Assembly (NCBI RefSeq): GCF_017592555.1
Contig: NZ_JAGFNS010000017.1
Coordinates: forward strand, 44,529 to 108,528
Reading direction: 5' to 3'
Source: Actinoplanes flavus
GTDB lineage: Bacteria; Actinomycetota; Actinomycetes; Mycobacteriales; Micromonosporaceae
Length of the DNA: 64,000 bases
The stretch's first letter is position 1. Every line of letters starts with the position of its first letter. Made by a program: the position numbers and the translations under genes. Positions 33,382-41,402 of this stretch are shown here, in pieces. The notes under the pieces are model-generated. The model saw nothing but the letters and a program-made list of their open reading frames with translations, was not told the DNA's origin and searched no databases.

Positions 33382-34541
33382 GACCGCAGCACCTCGGGGA
33401 CCGTGATCCCCCGCTCGGCGAGCAGCCGGGCCAGCACCGTGGCGCCCGGGCCGGATCCGCGGTCGCGCTGCCAGGCCGGCACCACGGTCGCCAGCCGCTC
33501 CTCCCCCGCCGGCAGCAGCACGCTGATCGACTCCAGGACCCGGCCCGCACCGGTCCGCCGAACCTGCAACACCACCTGGAGCGCCGCCACCACCTGGGCG
33601 TGCAGCGCGGCCCGGGGCAGGCCGCCGAGCAGACCGAGCGCCTCGAGCCGGGCCGGTACGTCCCCGGGCGCGTTGGCGTGCAGCGTCCCGGCGCCCCCGT
33701 CGTGGCCGGTGTTGAGCGCGCCGAGCAGGTCGACGATCTCGGCGCCCCGGCATTCCCCGATGACGAGCCGGTCGGGCCGCATCCGCAGCGCCTGCCGGAC
33801 CAGGTCGGTCAACCCGACGGCGCCGGCGCCCTCCACATTGGCGGTACGCGCTTGGAGCGCCACCACGTGCGGATGCACCGGGCGAAGCTCGGCGGCGTCC
33901 TCGACGAGCACGATGCGCTCGGTCGCCGGCACCAGCCCGAGCAGCGTGGCGAGCAGCGTGGTCTTGCCGCTGCCGGTGCCTCCGGTCACCAGGTACGCCA
34001 GCCGCCCCGCCACCACGGCCGCCAGCACCTCGGCGGCGGCCGCCGGCACGGTGCCGTGCCGGACCAGGTCGTCGAGGCTGAACGGCCGCTGCCGGAAGGT
34101 CCGCAACGACAGGTACGGCCCGTCCGTGGCGACCGGCGGCAGCACCGCGTGCAGCCGGGTGCCGTCCGGGAGGCGGGCGTCCGCGAACGGCTGCCCGTCG
34201 TCGAGCCGTCGCCCGCAGGCCGCGACCAGCCGCTGGGCCAGCCGCCGCACCTCGTCGCCGTCACCGAACCGGATCGCCGCCCGCTCCAGCCCGGCGCCCC
34301 GGTCCACCCACACGTTCAGCCGGTTGACCAGCACGTCGGTGACGGCGGGGTCGGCCAGCAGGGGCGCCAGCGGGCCGGCCCCGATCAGCTCGTCACGCAC
34401 CCGCCCGGCCAACCGCAGCACGGCCGTGTCACCGAGCACCGCGGTCTCCTGCCGGACGGCGCTCACCACGGCGGCCGGTGTCGCCTCCACCCCCTCGTAC
34501 GCGAACCGTTGCCGCACCCGATCCGTGACCCGGTCGCTCAT
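33378..34541 (-). CDS. tadA: Pilus assembly ATPase TadA/CpaF
   Basis: A 387-residue secretion ATPase of the GspE/VirB11 class that powers pilus assembly. The Walker A motif is GGTGSGKTTLLATL near residue 190, with Asp box VLVEDAAELRP and Walker B-like RPDRLVIGECRGAE; His box GTLHANAPGD follows. The ATG at 34541 overlaps the stop of a 22-codon frame in ATGA; an ATG 11 codons upstream is less likely. It is transcribed after ssd. Confidence 0.93.
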   Translation of the reverse strand: MSDRVTDRVRQRFAYEGVEATPAAVVSAVRQETAVLGDTAVLRLAGRVRDELIGAGPLAPLLADPAVTDVLVNRLNVWVDRGAGLERAAIRFGDGDEVRRLAQRLVAACGRRLDDGQPFADARLPDGTRLHAVLPPVATDGPYLSLRTFRQRPFSLDDLVRHGTVPAAAAEVLAAVVAGRLAYLVTGGTGSGKTTLLATLLGLVPATERIVLVEDAAELRPVHPHVVALQARTANVEGAGAVGLTDLVRQALRMRPDRLVIGECRGAEIVDLLGALNTGHDGGAGTLHANAPGDVPARLEALGLLGGLPRAALHAQVVAALQVVLQVRRTGAGRVLESISVLLPAGEERLATVVPAWQRDRGSGPGATVLARLLAERGITVPEVLRS

Positions 34542-34606
34542 TGCGCCGCCTCCGCCGCGCCCCGGTGTCGCCACGAGTTCATGGCCGAGCTGAATGACTC
34601 GCTCAT
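34538..34606 (-). CDS. Possible 22-codon linking ORF
   Basis: The frame MSESFSSAMNSWRHRGAAEAAQ begins at an ATG that overlaps the ssd stop (ATGA) and ends in a TGA that overlaps the tadA ATG (ATGA). Its length and perfect overlaps suggest it relays translation from ssd to tadA rather than making a functional peptide. No other evidence of function. Confidence 0.35.
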   Translation of the reverse strand: MSESFSSAMNSWRHRGAAEAAQ

Positions 34607-35676
34607 GCGGCCGCCTTGGTGGCCGTGCCCATCAGTTCACCGATCAGCCGCTTGCAGAGGTCGGCGAGCGGCCCCTTCCCGTCGGCCGTCGGCGCCGTAC
34701 CGCGTTCGATGCCCTGGCAGACACCGGGTTCCGGCCGCAGGGTCCCGGCCAGCGGCAGCCCGAGTGCCCGTGCGATGTCCCGCGCCTTGAGCCGGCCGGG
34801 CGCCGGGCCGCGCACCACCACCGCCACGTCTTCACAGTGGACGGACACGGTGGCCGCGATCCGGGCCGCCGACGCGGTGGCCCGCAACTCGGCCGGCACC
34901 ACGAGCAGCGCACGCTCGGCCGCCTGGAGCGCGAGCACGGCCGCGTCGTCGAGTTGCCGGGGCAGGTCGGCGACGATCACGTCGCGGCCGCGGCGGGCCG
35001 CGTCGAGGGCCGCCGCCATCGCCTCGACCGGCACTCCGGGCAGCTCGTCCCGGTCGAAGGAGAGCAGCACCAGGTCGCCGCGGTGCGGTAGGGCGCCGAG
35101 CAGGGTGGGCGGGTCGACCCGGCCGTCCGCTCCGGCGAGGGCCGGCCAGCGCATTCCGTCCACCTGCTCCCAGCCGAGCACCAGGTCGAGGCCACCGCCG
35201 AGCGGGTCGGCGTCGACCAGCAGGGTGCGATGGCCGGCGCGGACCGCGGTGGTGGCCAGCCCGGTGGCGAGGATGCTCGCCCCGGCGCCGCCGCGGCCGC
35301 CGATCACCGCGAGGGTCCGCGAGGTGGCGGGCGGGTCGCTACGCCCGGCGAACTGGTCGACCACCCAGGGGTCGGCCTCCGGCAGGACCGCCACGTTGTC
35401 GGCGCCGATGAGGTCGGCCACCTGGAAGGCCGGCCGCATCGTCTCCGGGTGGCCGACCAGGATGATCCGGGACCGCCGGGGCAGCCGGGCCCGTAGGCAG
35501 GCGCCCGCCTGGTCGGCGCCGACCAGCACCATGGGCGCGCCGGTCCAGCGGGCCCGGGCGGTGGCCGGGTCGGGCGCCACCTCGACCTCGCATCCGCCGG
35601 CCGCGGCGAGGCGCAGCAGGTCGTCGAGCAGGTCCTGGTCGGCGGTCATGATGAGGGGACGACGCGGAGCGGGCAT
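34603..35676 (-). CDS. ssd: Septum-site/CpaE-like ATPase Ssd
   Basis: A 357-residue protein. The N-terminal third is a receiver-like domain; then a deviant Walker A motif GGRGGAGAS (about residue 123) and the MinD/ParA-type sequence LLVDADPLGGGLD follow. In Mycobacterium the equivalent protein Rv3660c (Ssd) affects septum formation; in tad loci the family is CpaE-like and places the pilus. The ATG at 35676 (MPAPRRPLIMTADQD) is chosen from the domain start. It is the first gene of the tad operon and overlaps the next short frame by 4 bases. The upstream gap to 35878 carries promoter elements for both directions. Confidence 0.88.
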   Translation of the reverse strand: MPAPRRPLIMTADQDLLDDLLRLAAAGGCEVEVAPDPATARARWTGAPMVLVGADQAGACLRARLPRRSRIILVGHPETMRPAFQVADLIGADNVAVLPEADPWVVDQFAGRSDPPATSRTLAVIGGRGGAGASILATGLATTAVRAGHRTLLVDADPLGGGLDLVLGWEQVDGMRWPALAGADGRVDPPTLLGALPHRGDLVLLSFDRDELPGVPVEAMAAALDAARRGRDVIVADLPRQLDDAAVLALQAAERALLVVPAELRATASAARIAATVSVHCEDVAVVVRGPAPGRLKARDIARALGLPLAGTLRPEPGVCQGIERGTAPTADGKGPLADLCKRLIGELMGTATKAAA

Positions 35677-35878
35677 CGGGTCTCCAGCGGGGGTCGGCGG
35701 GGTTGGGCGCCCACCGTCGCCGAGCCCGTCCGGCCGCGACAACCACCACCCGCCCCGGCTGTGGACAACCACGGGACTGTGGACAACCGCTACGCACGGC
35801 GATGATCTGATATGCCGCCCGGCATGCGCGTGACCGAGTTGGGTATCTTCGAGAACCACACGGACCGATGGAGTTGGC

Positions 35879-36235
35879 ATGGAGTACTCGATCCGGACCA
35901 CGCCCGCCGATGACGGGTCGGTCACGGTCACGGTGCTGGGGGAGATCGACTTCGCCAACTGCGACATGGTCGCCAAGGGCATCCACGACGCGATCACCGA
36001 CTGGTCGCCCACGGCCGTCCGGGTGGATCTGCGCGACGCCACCTTCATCGACTCGACCGGGCTCGGCGCGCTGATCGAGGGCTACCGCACCGCCGAGGCC
36101 AAGGGCGTCACCTTCGAGGTGATCAATCCGAGCGACACGTTCCGGCGGGTGCTGTCGGTGACCGGTCTCTCCGACTTCTTCGGTCTCATCGACGACCATC
36201 GCGACGAGGAGCCGAGCCGGGCCTCCGGCGCCTAA
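35879..36235 (+). CDS. STAS-domain anti-sigma factor antagonist
   Basis: A 118-residue STAS protein. TFIDSTGLGALIEGYR contains the phosphorylatable Ser. It should bind an anti-sigma-type kinase and release a sigma factor, but no kinase or sigma gene is next to it. It differs from BldG in this window (for instance EIDFANCDMVAKG), so the cell has at least two such switches. It stands alone between the tad operon and the 6C RNA, in the opposite direction to both. Its stop is only 10 bases from the base of the RNA's hairpin. Confidence 0.87.
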   Translation: MEYSIRTTPADDGSVTVTVLGEIDFANCDMVAKGIHDAITDWSPTAVRVDLRDATFIDSTGLGALIEGYRTAEAKGVTFEVINPSDTFRRVLSVTGLSDFFGLIDDHRDEEPSRASGA

Positions 36236-36244
36236 CGGGAACGA

Positions 36245-36266
36245 CCCCCGTCGGGGGAGACGGGGG
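36245..36266. terminator. Bidirectional terminator hairpin
   Basis: The 8-bp stem CCCCCGTC (36245-36252) and GACGGGGG (36259-36266) can end the STAS gene on the plus strand and the 6C RNA on the minus strand. Confidence 0.65.
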
Positions 36267-36360
36267 CCGCCCTGGGATTCGGCTCCGGGGGGGTCGAGCC
36301 GAATCAACTCGGCGATCGCGGGGGGCGCAATCACCGAGCGCCGACATCACCGGGGGCAAC
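36245..36360 (-). ncRNA. 6C small RNA (B11-type)
   Basis: On the minus strand two hairpins carry C-runs in their loops, the defining feature of the 6C RNA. The first is 36338-36308 (CTCGGTGAT/ATCGCCGAG stem, six Cs at 36325-36320). The second is 36305-36276 (GATTCGGCTC/GAGCCGAATC stem, seven Cs at 36293-36287). A third hairpin, CCCCCGTC/GACGGGGG (36266-36245), acts as terminator. In Mycobacterium the 6C RNA B11 lies between Rv3660c (ssd) and Rv3661 (HAD), the same place and strand as here. B11 is known to regulate many mRNAs through its C-rich loops. The 5' end is estimated. Confidence 0.88.
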
Positions 36361-36544
36361 GACAGCAACACACAACCCGGTAACAAACACAAGTCTGCCT
36401 CAGAATCGGGTTCCCCGTCGAGTACCGAATGTGGCCCCTGCAACGCCTCCTGCCTGTCTGACCGTTCTCACAGCGCGTCACGGACAGGTGCGTCCCGCGT
36501 ACGGGGCAGTCGTTTCGAGCATGTTGCGGCTACACTTTCGGCCC

Positions 36545-37348
36545 GTGGGCCTCAGCGCCGCGTTTTTCGACCTCGACAAGACCGTCATCGCGAAGTCCAG
36601 TGCGCTGGCTTTCGGACGGCCGTTCTATCGTGATGGGCTGATCAGCCGCCGTGACGTGGTGAAGACCGCCTATGCGCAGCTGATGTTCCGGCTCGGCGGC
36701 GGCACCGACGAGCAATCGATGGCCCGCACCCGCGACTACATGGCGGCCCTCTGCAAGGGCTGGCGGGTCGAGCAGGTGCAGCAGATCGTCGCCGAGACGC
36801 TGAACGATCTGATCAACCCCTATGTCTACGCCGAGGCGGCCGCGCTGATCGCCGAGCACCAGGCGGCCGGCCGCGATGTCGTGCTGGTCTCCGCGTCCGG
36901 CGACGAGATGGTCCGCCCGATCGGCGCGCTGCTCGGCATCACCGACGTGATCGCCACCCGCATGGCCATCGTCGACGGGCGGTACAGCGGGGCCGTCGAG
37001 TTCTATTCGGCCGGGTCGGCCAAGGTCGTCGGCGTCAAGCGGCTGGCCGAGGAGCGGGGCTACGACCTGACCCGGTGTTACGCCTATTCGGATTCGAGCA
37101 GTGACCTTCCCCTGCTCGAGGCGGTCGGCCATCCCAGCGCGGTCAACCCCGATCGCGCTCTGCGCCGGGTGGCCGCGCTCCGGTCCTGGCCGATCATGGA
37201 GTTCCGCCACCCCGTACCCCTCGGAAAACGCCTGCGGGACCGCCCGGCCGTGCCGGTCGCCGCGGCCTTGGGCGTCGGCGTCGGCGTCGCCATCGGCTTC
37301 GCCCTCTACGGGCGCCATCGCCGCACTCGCGCCTCCGCCGTCGCCTGA
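36545..37348 (+). CDS. HAD-IB family phosphatase
   Basis: A 267-residue haloacid-dehalogenase hydrolase, SerB-like. Motif I is FFDLDKT near residue 7, motif II is VSASGD near 117, and motif III/IV are in YAYSDSSSDLPLLE. A C-terminal hydrophobic helix (AVPVAAALGVGVGVAIGFAL) anchors it to the membrane. It is the counterpart of Mycobacterium Rv3661. The GTG at 36545 is chosen because TACACT (36531-36536) ends 8 nt upstream, suggesting a leaderless or near-leaderless mRNA; ATG 36521 would lie upstream of that box. Confidence 0.88.
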   Translation: MGLSAAFFDLDKTVIAKSSALAFGRPFYRDGLISRRDVVKTAYAQLMFRLGGGTDEQSMARTRDYMAALCKGWRVEQVQQIVAETLNDLINPYVYAEAAALIAEHQAAGRDVVLVSASGDEMVRPIGALLGITDVIATRMAIVDGRYSGAVEFYSAGSAKVVGVKRLAEERGYDLTRCYAYSDSSSDLPLLEAVGHPSAVNPDRALRRVAALRSWPIMEFRHPVPLGKRLRDRPAVPVAAALGVGVGVAIGFALYGRHRRTRASAVA

Positions 37349-37697
37349 CAATCAAGACCCCTATTTCGTACGGGCTACCCGAACCCGCCGTACCAGACCC
37401 GCGACCTCCTGCGACTCCGGACCATGCCGCGCCCGCCGGGCGTGAGTGGGTGGTCCGGACATCGGTCTGAGCATTCGCCTTACGGGCCTCTTTTTGGGCG
37501 AAATCTGGTGATCAAGCGGTGGGCGGCGTAGAAATGACTCGCGGGCCCGGAAACATCGGGCACCGTGCACGGCCACCGGGAACCCACGCGCGATCAGCCA
37601 CGGCAGGCACGTTGCGGCGGGACCTCAGCTCGAAAGAGCGCCAGGACCGTCGACAACGACTCAGGTGCACGCTTGATAACCCGGTCCGGACGCGCGA
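37349..37697. other. Intergenic region, no gene seen
   Basis: Between the HAD gene and the PH-domain gene there is no frame with convincing composition. A weak TTCGCC/GGCGAA pairing spans 37474-37502, and the next hairpin begins at 37698. Open frames on the plus strand here are Arg/Pro-rich shadows. Confidence 0.55.
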
Positions 37698-37726
37698 AGC
37701 CGGCGCCCCCGCGAGGGACGCCGGCT
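37698..37726 (-). terminator. Terminator of the PH-domain gene
   Basis: AGCCGGCG (37698-37705) pairs with CGCCGGCT (37719-37726). It lies 15 bases past the stop of the minus-strand gene that ends at 37742. Confidence 0.65.
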
Positions 37727-37741
37727 CTCCTGTTTCCGGGG

Positions 37742-38218
37742 TCAGTTCTCCGCCGCGGCCCGGTGCCGGTTGCGGATCTCCTGGTAGACGGCGCGGAACA
37801 GTTTCGGCCGGGAGTGGAAGTCGACGCCCCGCGCCCACAGTTCGGTGTTCACCGTGGCGCCGTCGTGCCGTTCGATCAGCACGGTGGTGTCGTTCTGGAG
37901 TTCCCAGCGCCCGAGCTTGTGGATGGACTGGTGCAGGTGCACGCCGGCGATGTCGTGCCACCGCATGCTCCGTGAGCGCAGCAGGCCACGGATGAGCACG
38001 CCGTCGCTGCTCACGTAGACGCCGTGCCGCAGGATCCGCCAGGCGCCGATCACCCAGACCGCGGCCAGGGTGCAGGCGACCGCCCGCACCCCGTGCCCGA
38101 TCAGGTCGAACTGGCGGATCGAGGCCCAGGTGAGCAGCGCGAGAGCGACGGCCTCCCAGAGGATGACGAGCCAACGGCCGTTGCCCGGCGTGTACGGGCG
38201 GACCCAGTGCGAACCCAC
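37742..38218 (-). CDS. PH-domain membrane protein
   Basis: A 158-residue protein. Two membrane helices (RWLVILWEAVALALLTWASI and GVRAVACTLAAVWVIGAWRI) occupy residues about 14-57; the rest is a bacterial PH-like beta domain with GVYVSSDGVLIRGLLRSRSMRWHDIAGV. The type is common in actinobacteria; the role is unknown. The GTG at 38218 is the first codon of the conserved frame, and TACTTT lies about 5 nt upstream. The gene ends the run on this strand after the Fic-like gene, 20 bases apart. Confidence 0.75.
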   Translation of the reverse strand: MGSHWVRPYTPGNGRWLVILWEAVALALLTWASIRQFDLIGHGVRAVACTLAAVWVIGAWRILRHGVYVSSDGVLIRGLLRSRSMRWHDIAGVHLHQSIHKLGRWELQNDTTVLIERHDGATVNTELWARGVDFHSRPKLFRAVYQEIRNRHRAAAEN

Positions 38219-38238
38219 GCAAGAAAGTATGCCGCCGG

Positions 38239-38970
38239 TCAGACCGCGGCCAGGACACCGTCTCCGATGACGGAGATCTCCTCGGCCCCGGCCGTGATCG
38301 CCGCGGCGTAGTGGCGCAGCCAGGACCGCACCCCGTCGGTGGTGCCGGTGGCGTAGGCGCCGGCCGATCCCACGTACTCCGGCTCTCGGGAAAGGTGACC
38401 CACCTCGGCCGTGACCAGGCCGCGGGGGTCGAAGCCCCGGCCGATCAGGGTGAGGCGGGCGGCGGCCCGGGCCACGACGCCGGCCGGCCCGGCGAACGGG
38501 CGCAGGGTGACCAGCTCGGCGTGCACCACGGCGGCGAGCAGCATGGGTGGGGTGGTCTCGTTTCCGGCGACCAGCCCGGCGAGGGCGTCGATCCGCTCGG
38601 CGCCGGAGGTGAGCCGGCCGAGGTCGTGGTCGTGGACGACGCCCCGGGCGGCGAGCACGTGCAGCTTGGCCAGCACCTGGCGGGGCGCGCGGGGCCACAG
38701 GTCGACCATGCCGGGGAGCGCCTCGGCGACCCGGAGCGCGCCCTGCACGACCGGATCGGTGACGGTGCCACCACGGACCTCTTCGAGGTCGAACCGGCTG
38801 CCGTCGAGCGCCGCGCTGGCGACCGCGGCGCGCAGGCTGGCCTCCGCGGCGACCTGGCCGCCGTGTTTGCGCAGGGCTCGATGGCGGTGGGCGGCGTCGA
38901 CGGCGTCCCGCGCGCTCGCGAAGGCGGGCGCCACGTCGGCGAGGTCGAGCAGGGGTGCTAATGGATCCAC
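38239..38970 (-). CDS. Fic-like protein with degenerate active site
   Basis: A 243-residue helical protein. The segment AELVTLRPFAGPAGVVARAAARL aligns with the Fic motif HPFxxGNGRxxR but the catalytic His is Arg and the NGR is VVA. AMP transfer is therefore unlikely; a binding or regulatory role is inferred. In related actinobacteria the protein is annotated as an oxidoreductase without evidence. The GTG at 38970 is chosen because TACCGT (38982-38977) lies 6 nt upstream. It is upstream of the PH-domain gene and divergent from acsA. Confidence 0.7.
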   Translation of the reverse strand: MDPLAPLLDLADVAPAFASARDAVDAAHRHRALRKHGGQVAAEASLRAAVASAALDGSRFDLEEVRGGTVTDPVVQGALRVAEALPGMVDLWPRAPRQVLAKLHVLAARGVVHDHDLGRLTSGAERIDALAGLVAGNETTPPMLLAAVVHAELVTLRPFAGPAGVVARAAARLTLIGRGFDPRGLVTAEVGHLSREPEYVGSAGAYATGTTDGVRSWLRHYAAAITAGAEEISVIGDGVLAAV

Positions 38971-39181
38971 CAGAACACGGTAACCGGTAAAACGATCGCC
39001 ACACGGGGTGCACAAACGAGCTTGGAACTGGCAAGATTCGCGCAGTACCGAGCATCAATACGCCAGTCAGCGCGCGCACGACACCATCGGGCGCGGGCTG
39101 GGGCGCAAAACTTCGCGGGATCCCCCGGCACAACTAGTGTGCAACGAGAGAGACCCCGGTCACGGCAGAGGAGCCGCCCTC

Positions 39182-41173
39182 ATGAGCGAGACATTGGAGA
39201 ACCTGTACTCGGAGACGCGGCAGTTCCCGCCGCCCGCCGACCTCGCGGCGAACGCGAACGTCAAGGCCGACGCGTACGAGATGGCCGCCGCCGACCGGCT
39301 GGCCTTCTGGGCCGAGCAGGCCGGACGGCTCGCCTGGACGAAGCCGTGGGACCAGATCCTGGACTGGTCGAACCCGCCGTTCGCCAAGTGGTTCGTCGGC
39401 GGCGAGCTGAACATCGCCTACAACTGCGTGGACCGGCACGTCGAGGCCGGCAACGGCGACAAGGTCGCGATCCACTGGGAGGGCGAGCCCGGCGACACCC
39501 GCACGGTCACCTACGCCGACCTCCAGAAGCTGGTCAGCCAGGCGGCCAACACGCTCACCGGCCTCGGTGTGACCGCCGGCGACCGGGTGATGATCTACCT
39601 GCCGATGATCCCGGAGGCCGCGGTCGCGATGCTGGCCTGCGCCCGGATCGGCGCCACCCACAGCGTGGTGTTCGGCGGCTTCTCGGTGGACGCGCTGGCC
39701 ACCCGGATCGAGGACGCCGACGCCAAGGTCGTGATCACCGCCGACGGTGGTTACCGCCGTGGCAAGCCGTCCGCGCTCAAGCCGACCGTGGACGAGGCGG
39801 TGGCCCGGACCGACCGCATCGAGCACGTGCTGGTGGTCCGCCGGACCGGCGAGGAGGTCGCCTGGACGGACAAGGACAAGTGGTGGCACGAGACGGTCGA
39901 GCAGGCCAGCCCGGAGCACGAGGCGCAGCCGTTCGACTCGGAGCACCCGCTCTTCATCCTCTACACCTCGGGCACCACCGGTAAGCCGAAGGGCATCCTG
40001 CACACCACCGGCGGTTACCTGACCCAGACGTCGTACACGCATCACGCGGTCTTCGACCTGAAGCCGGAGACCGACGTCTACTGGTGCACCGCCGACATCG
40101 GCTGGGTGACCGGGCACTCGTACATCGTCTACGGCCCGCTCTCCAACGGCGCGACCCAGGTGATGTACGAGGGCACGCCGGACACCCCGGACCGCGGCCG
40201 GTTCTGGCAGATCGTCGACAAGTACAAGGTGTCGATCCTCTACACCGCCCCCACGCTGATCCGCACCATGATGAAGTGGGGCGACGACATCCCCGCCAAG
40301 TACGACCTGTCGTCCCTGCGGGTCCTCGGCAGCGTCGGCGAGCCGATCAACCCGGAGGCGTGGATCTGGTACCGGCAGCACGTGGGCCGGGAGCGCACCC
40401 CGATCGTGGACACCTGGTGGCAGACCGAGACCGGCGCCATCATGATCTCCCCGCTGCCCGGGGTGACCGCCGCGAAGCCGGGTTCGGCGATGACCGCGCT
40501 GCCGGGCATCAGCGCCGACGTGGTCGACGACGAGGCACGGTCGGTGCCGGACGGTGGCGGCGGCTTCCTGGTGCTGCGTGAGCCGTGGCCGTCGATGCTG
40601 CGCACGATCTGGGGCGACGACCAGCGGTTCCTGGACACGTACTGGTCCCGTTTCGGCGCCGGCTCGGGTTCGGGCTCCTCGGACGAGTGGATCTACTTCG
40701 CCGGTGACGGCGCGAAGAAGGACGAGGACGGCGCGCTCTGGCTGCTCGGCCGGGTCGACGACGTCATGCTGGTCTCCGGGCACAACATCTCCACCACCGA
40801 GGTGGAGTCGGCGCTGGTGTCGCACCCGGCGGTGGCCGAGGCCGCGGTGGTCGGCGCGACCGACGCGACGACCGGCCAGGCGATCGTGGCGTTCACCATC
40901 CCGCGCGGCAACGTCGACACCACCGGCGACGCCGGCGAAGCCCTGATCAAGGATCTGCGGGACCACGTGGCCAAGACGCTCGGCCCGATCGCCAAGCCTC
41001 GTCAGATCATGCTGGTCGCGGAGCTTCCGAAGACCCGCTCCGGCAAGATCATGCGGCGGCTGCTGCGTGACGTCGCGGAGAACCGCTCGCTCGGTGACGT
41101 GACCACGCTCCAGGACTCGACCGTCATGGACCTCATCTCGTCGGGTCTCCAGACGGCCAAGCCGGAGGACTGA
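39182..41173 (+). CDS. acsA: Acetyl-CoA synthetase
   Basis: A 663-residue AMP-forming acetate-CoA ligase. It turns acetate, ATP and CoA into acetyl-CoA, AMP and PPi. The P-loop-like motif [12 protein letters not shown] (near 262), DTWWQTETG (near 412) and the hinge GRVDD (near 525) are clear, and [14 protein letters not shown] contains Lys622, the acetylation-controlled residue of the family. GAGGAG lies about 11 nt before the ATG. A TAGTGT box (39135-39140) may be its -10. The pyrophosphate it makes could feed the hppA pump in this window. Confidence 0.97.
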   Translation: MSETLENLYSETRQFPPPADLAANANVKADAYEMAAADRLAFWAEQAGRLAWTKPWDQILDWSNPPFAKWFVGGELNIAYNCVDRHVEAGNGDKVAIHWEGEPGDTRTVTYADLQKLVSQAANTLTGLGVTAGDRVMIYLPMIPEAAVAMLACARIGATHSVVFGGFSVDALATRIEDADAKVVITADGGYRRGKPSALKPTVDEAVARTDRIEHVLVVRRTGEEVAWTDKDKWWHETVEQASPEHEAQPFDSEHPLFILYTSGTTGKPKGILHTTGGYLTQTSYTHHAVFDLKPETDVYWCTADIGWVTGHSYIVYGPLSNGATQVMYEGTPDTPDRGRFWQIVDKYKVSILYTAPTLIRTMMKWGDDIPAKYDLSSLRVLGSVGEPINPEAWIWYRQHVGRERTPIVDTWWQTETGAIMISPLPGVTAAKPGSAMTALPGISADVVDDEARSVPDGGGGFLVLREPWPSMLRTIWGDDQRFLDTYWSRFGAGSGSGSSDEWIYFAGDGAKKDEDGALWLLGRVDDVMLVSGHNISTTEVESALVSHPAVAEAAVVGATDATTGQAIVAFTIPRGNVDTTGDAGEALIKDLRDHVAKTLGPIAKPRQIMLVAELPKTRSGKIMRRLLRDVAENRSLGDVTTLQDSTVMDLISSGLQTAKPED

Positions 41174-41184
41174 CGACAGTCCAT

Positions 41185-41220
41185 AAAGGCTGGTAGCGCG
41201 CATGCGCTGCCAGCCTTTCT
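41185..41220 (+). terminator. Terminator of acsA
   Basis: AAAGGCTGGTAGCGC pairs with GCGCTGCCAGCCTTT around a GCAT loop (one mismatch), followed by CTGTCTTTT. It lies 12 bases after the acsA stop. Confidence 0.9.
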
Positions 41221-41236
41221 GTCTTTTATGCCGGTA

Positions 41237-41265
41237 TTGACAGTATGGCAGGGCCATACTGGATA
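41237..41265 (+). promoter_or_regulatory. Promoter with embedded palindrome upstream of the M6 protease
   Basis: TTGACA (41237-41242) is followed after 17 bases by TGGATA (41260-41265). Between and over them, CAGTATGGC (41241-41249) and GCCATACTG (41253-41261) form a perfect 9-bp inverted repeat with a 3-base centre. A dimeric repressor bound there would block polymerase. The leader to the protease GTG is about 130 bases. Confidence 0.7.
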
Positions 41266-41402
41266 ACCGTTGGTCATCAATATGCCTACGGTTCCCCGAA
41301 CATCGGCTCGTTTGCATACGTTCACCTGAGTCCCGAACCCCGGGACCGTTTCACGCCGGACCCCGCACCCGGAGCCCGGCACCGAAAACGGAGGTAAACG
41401 TA

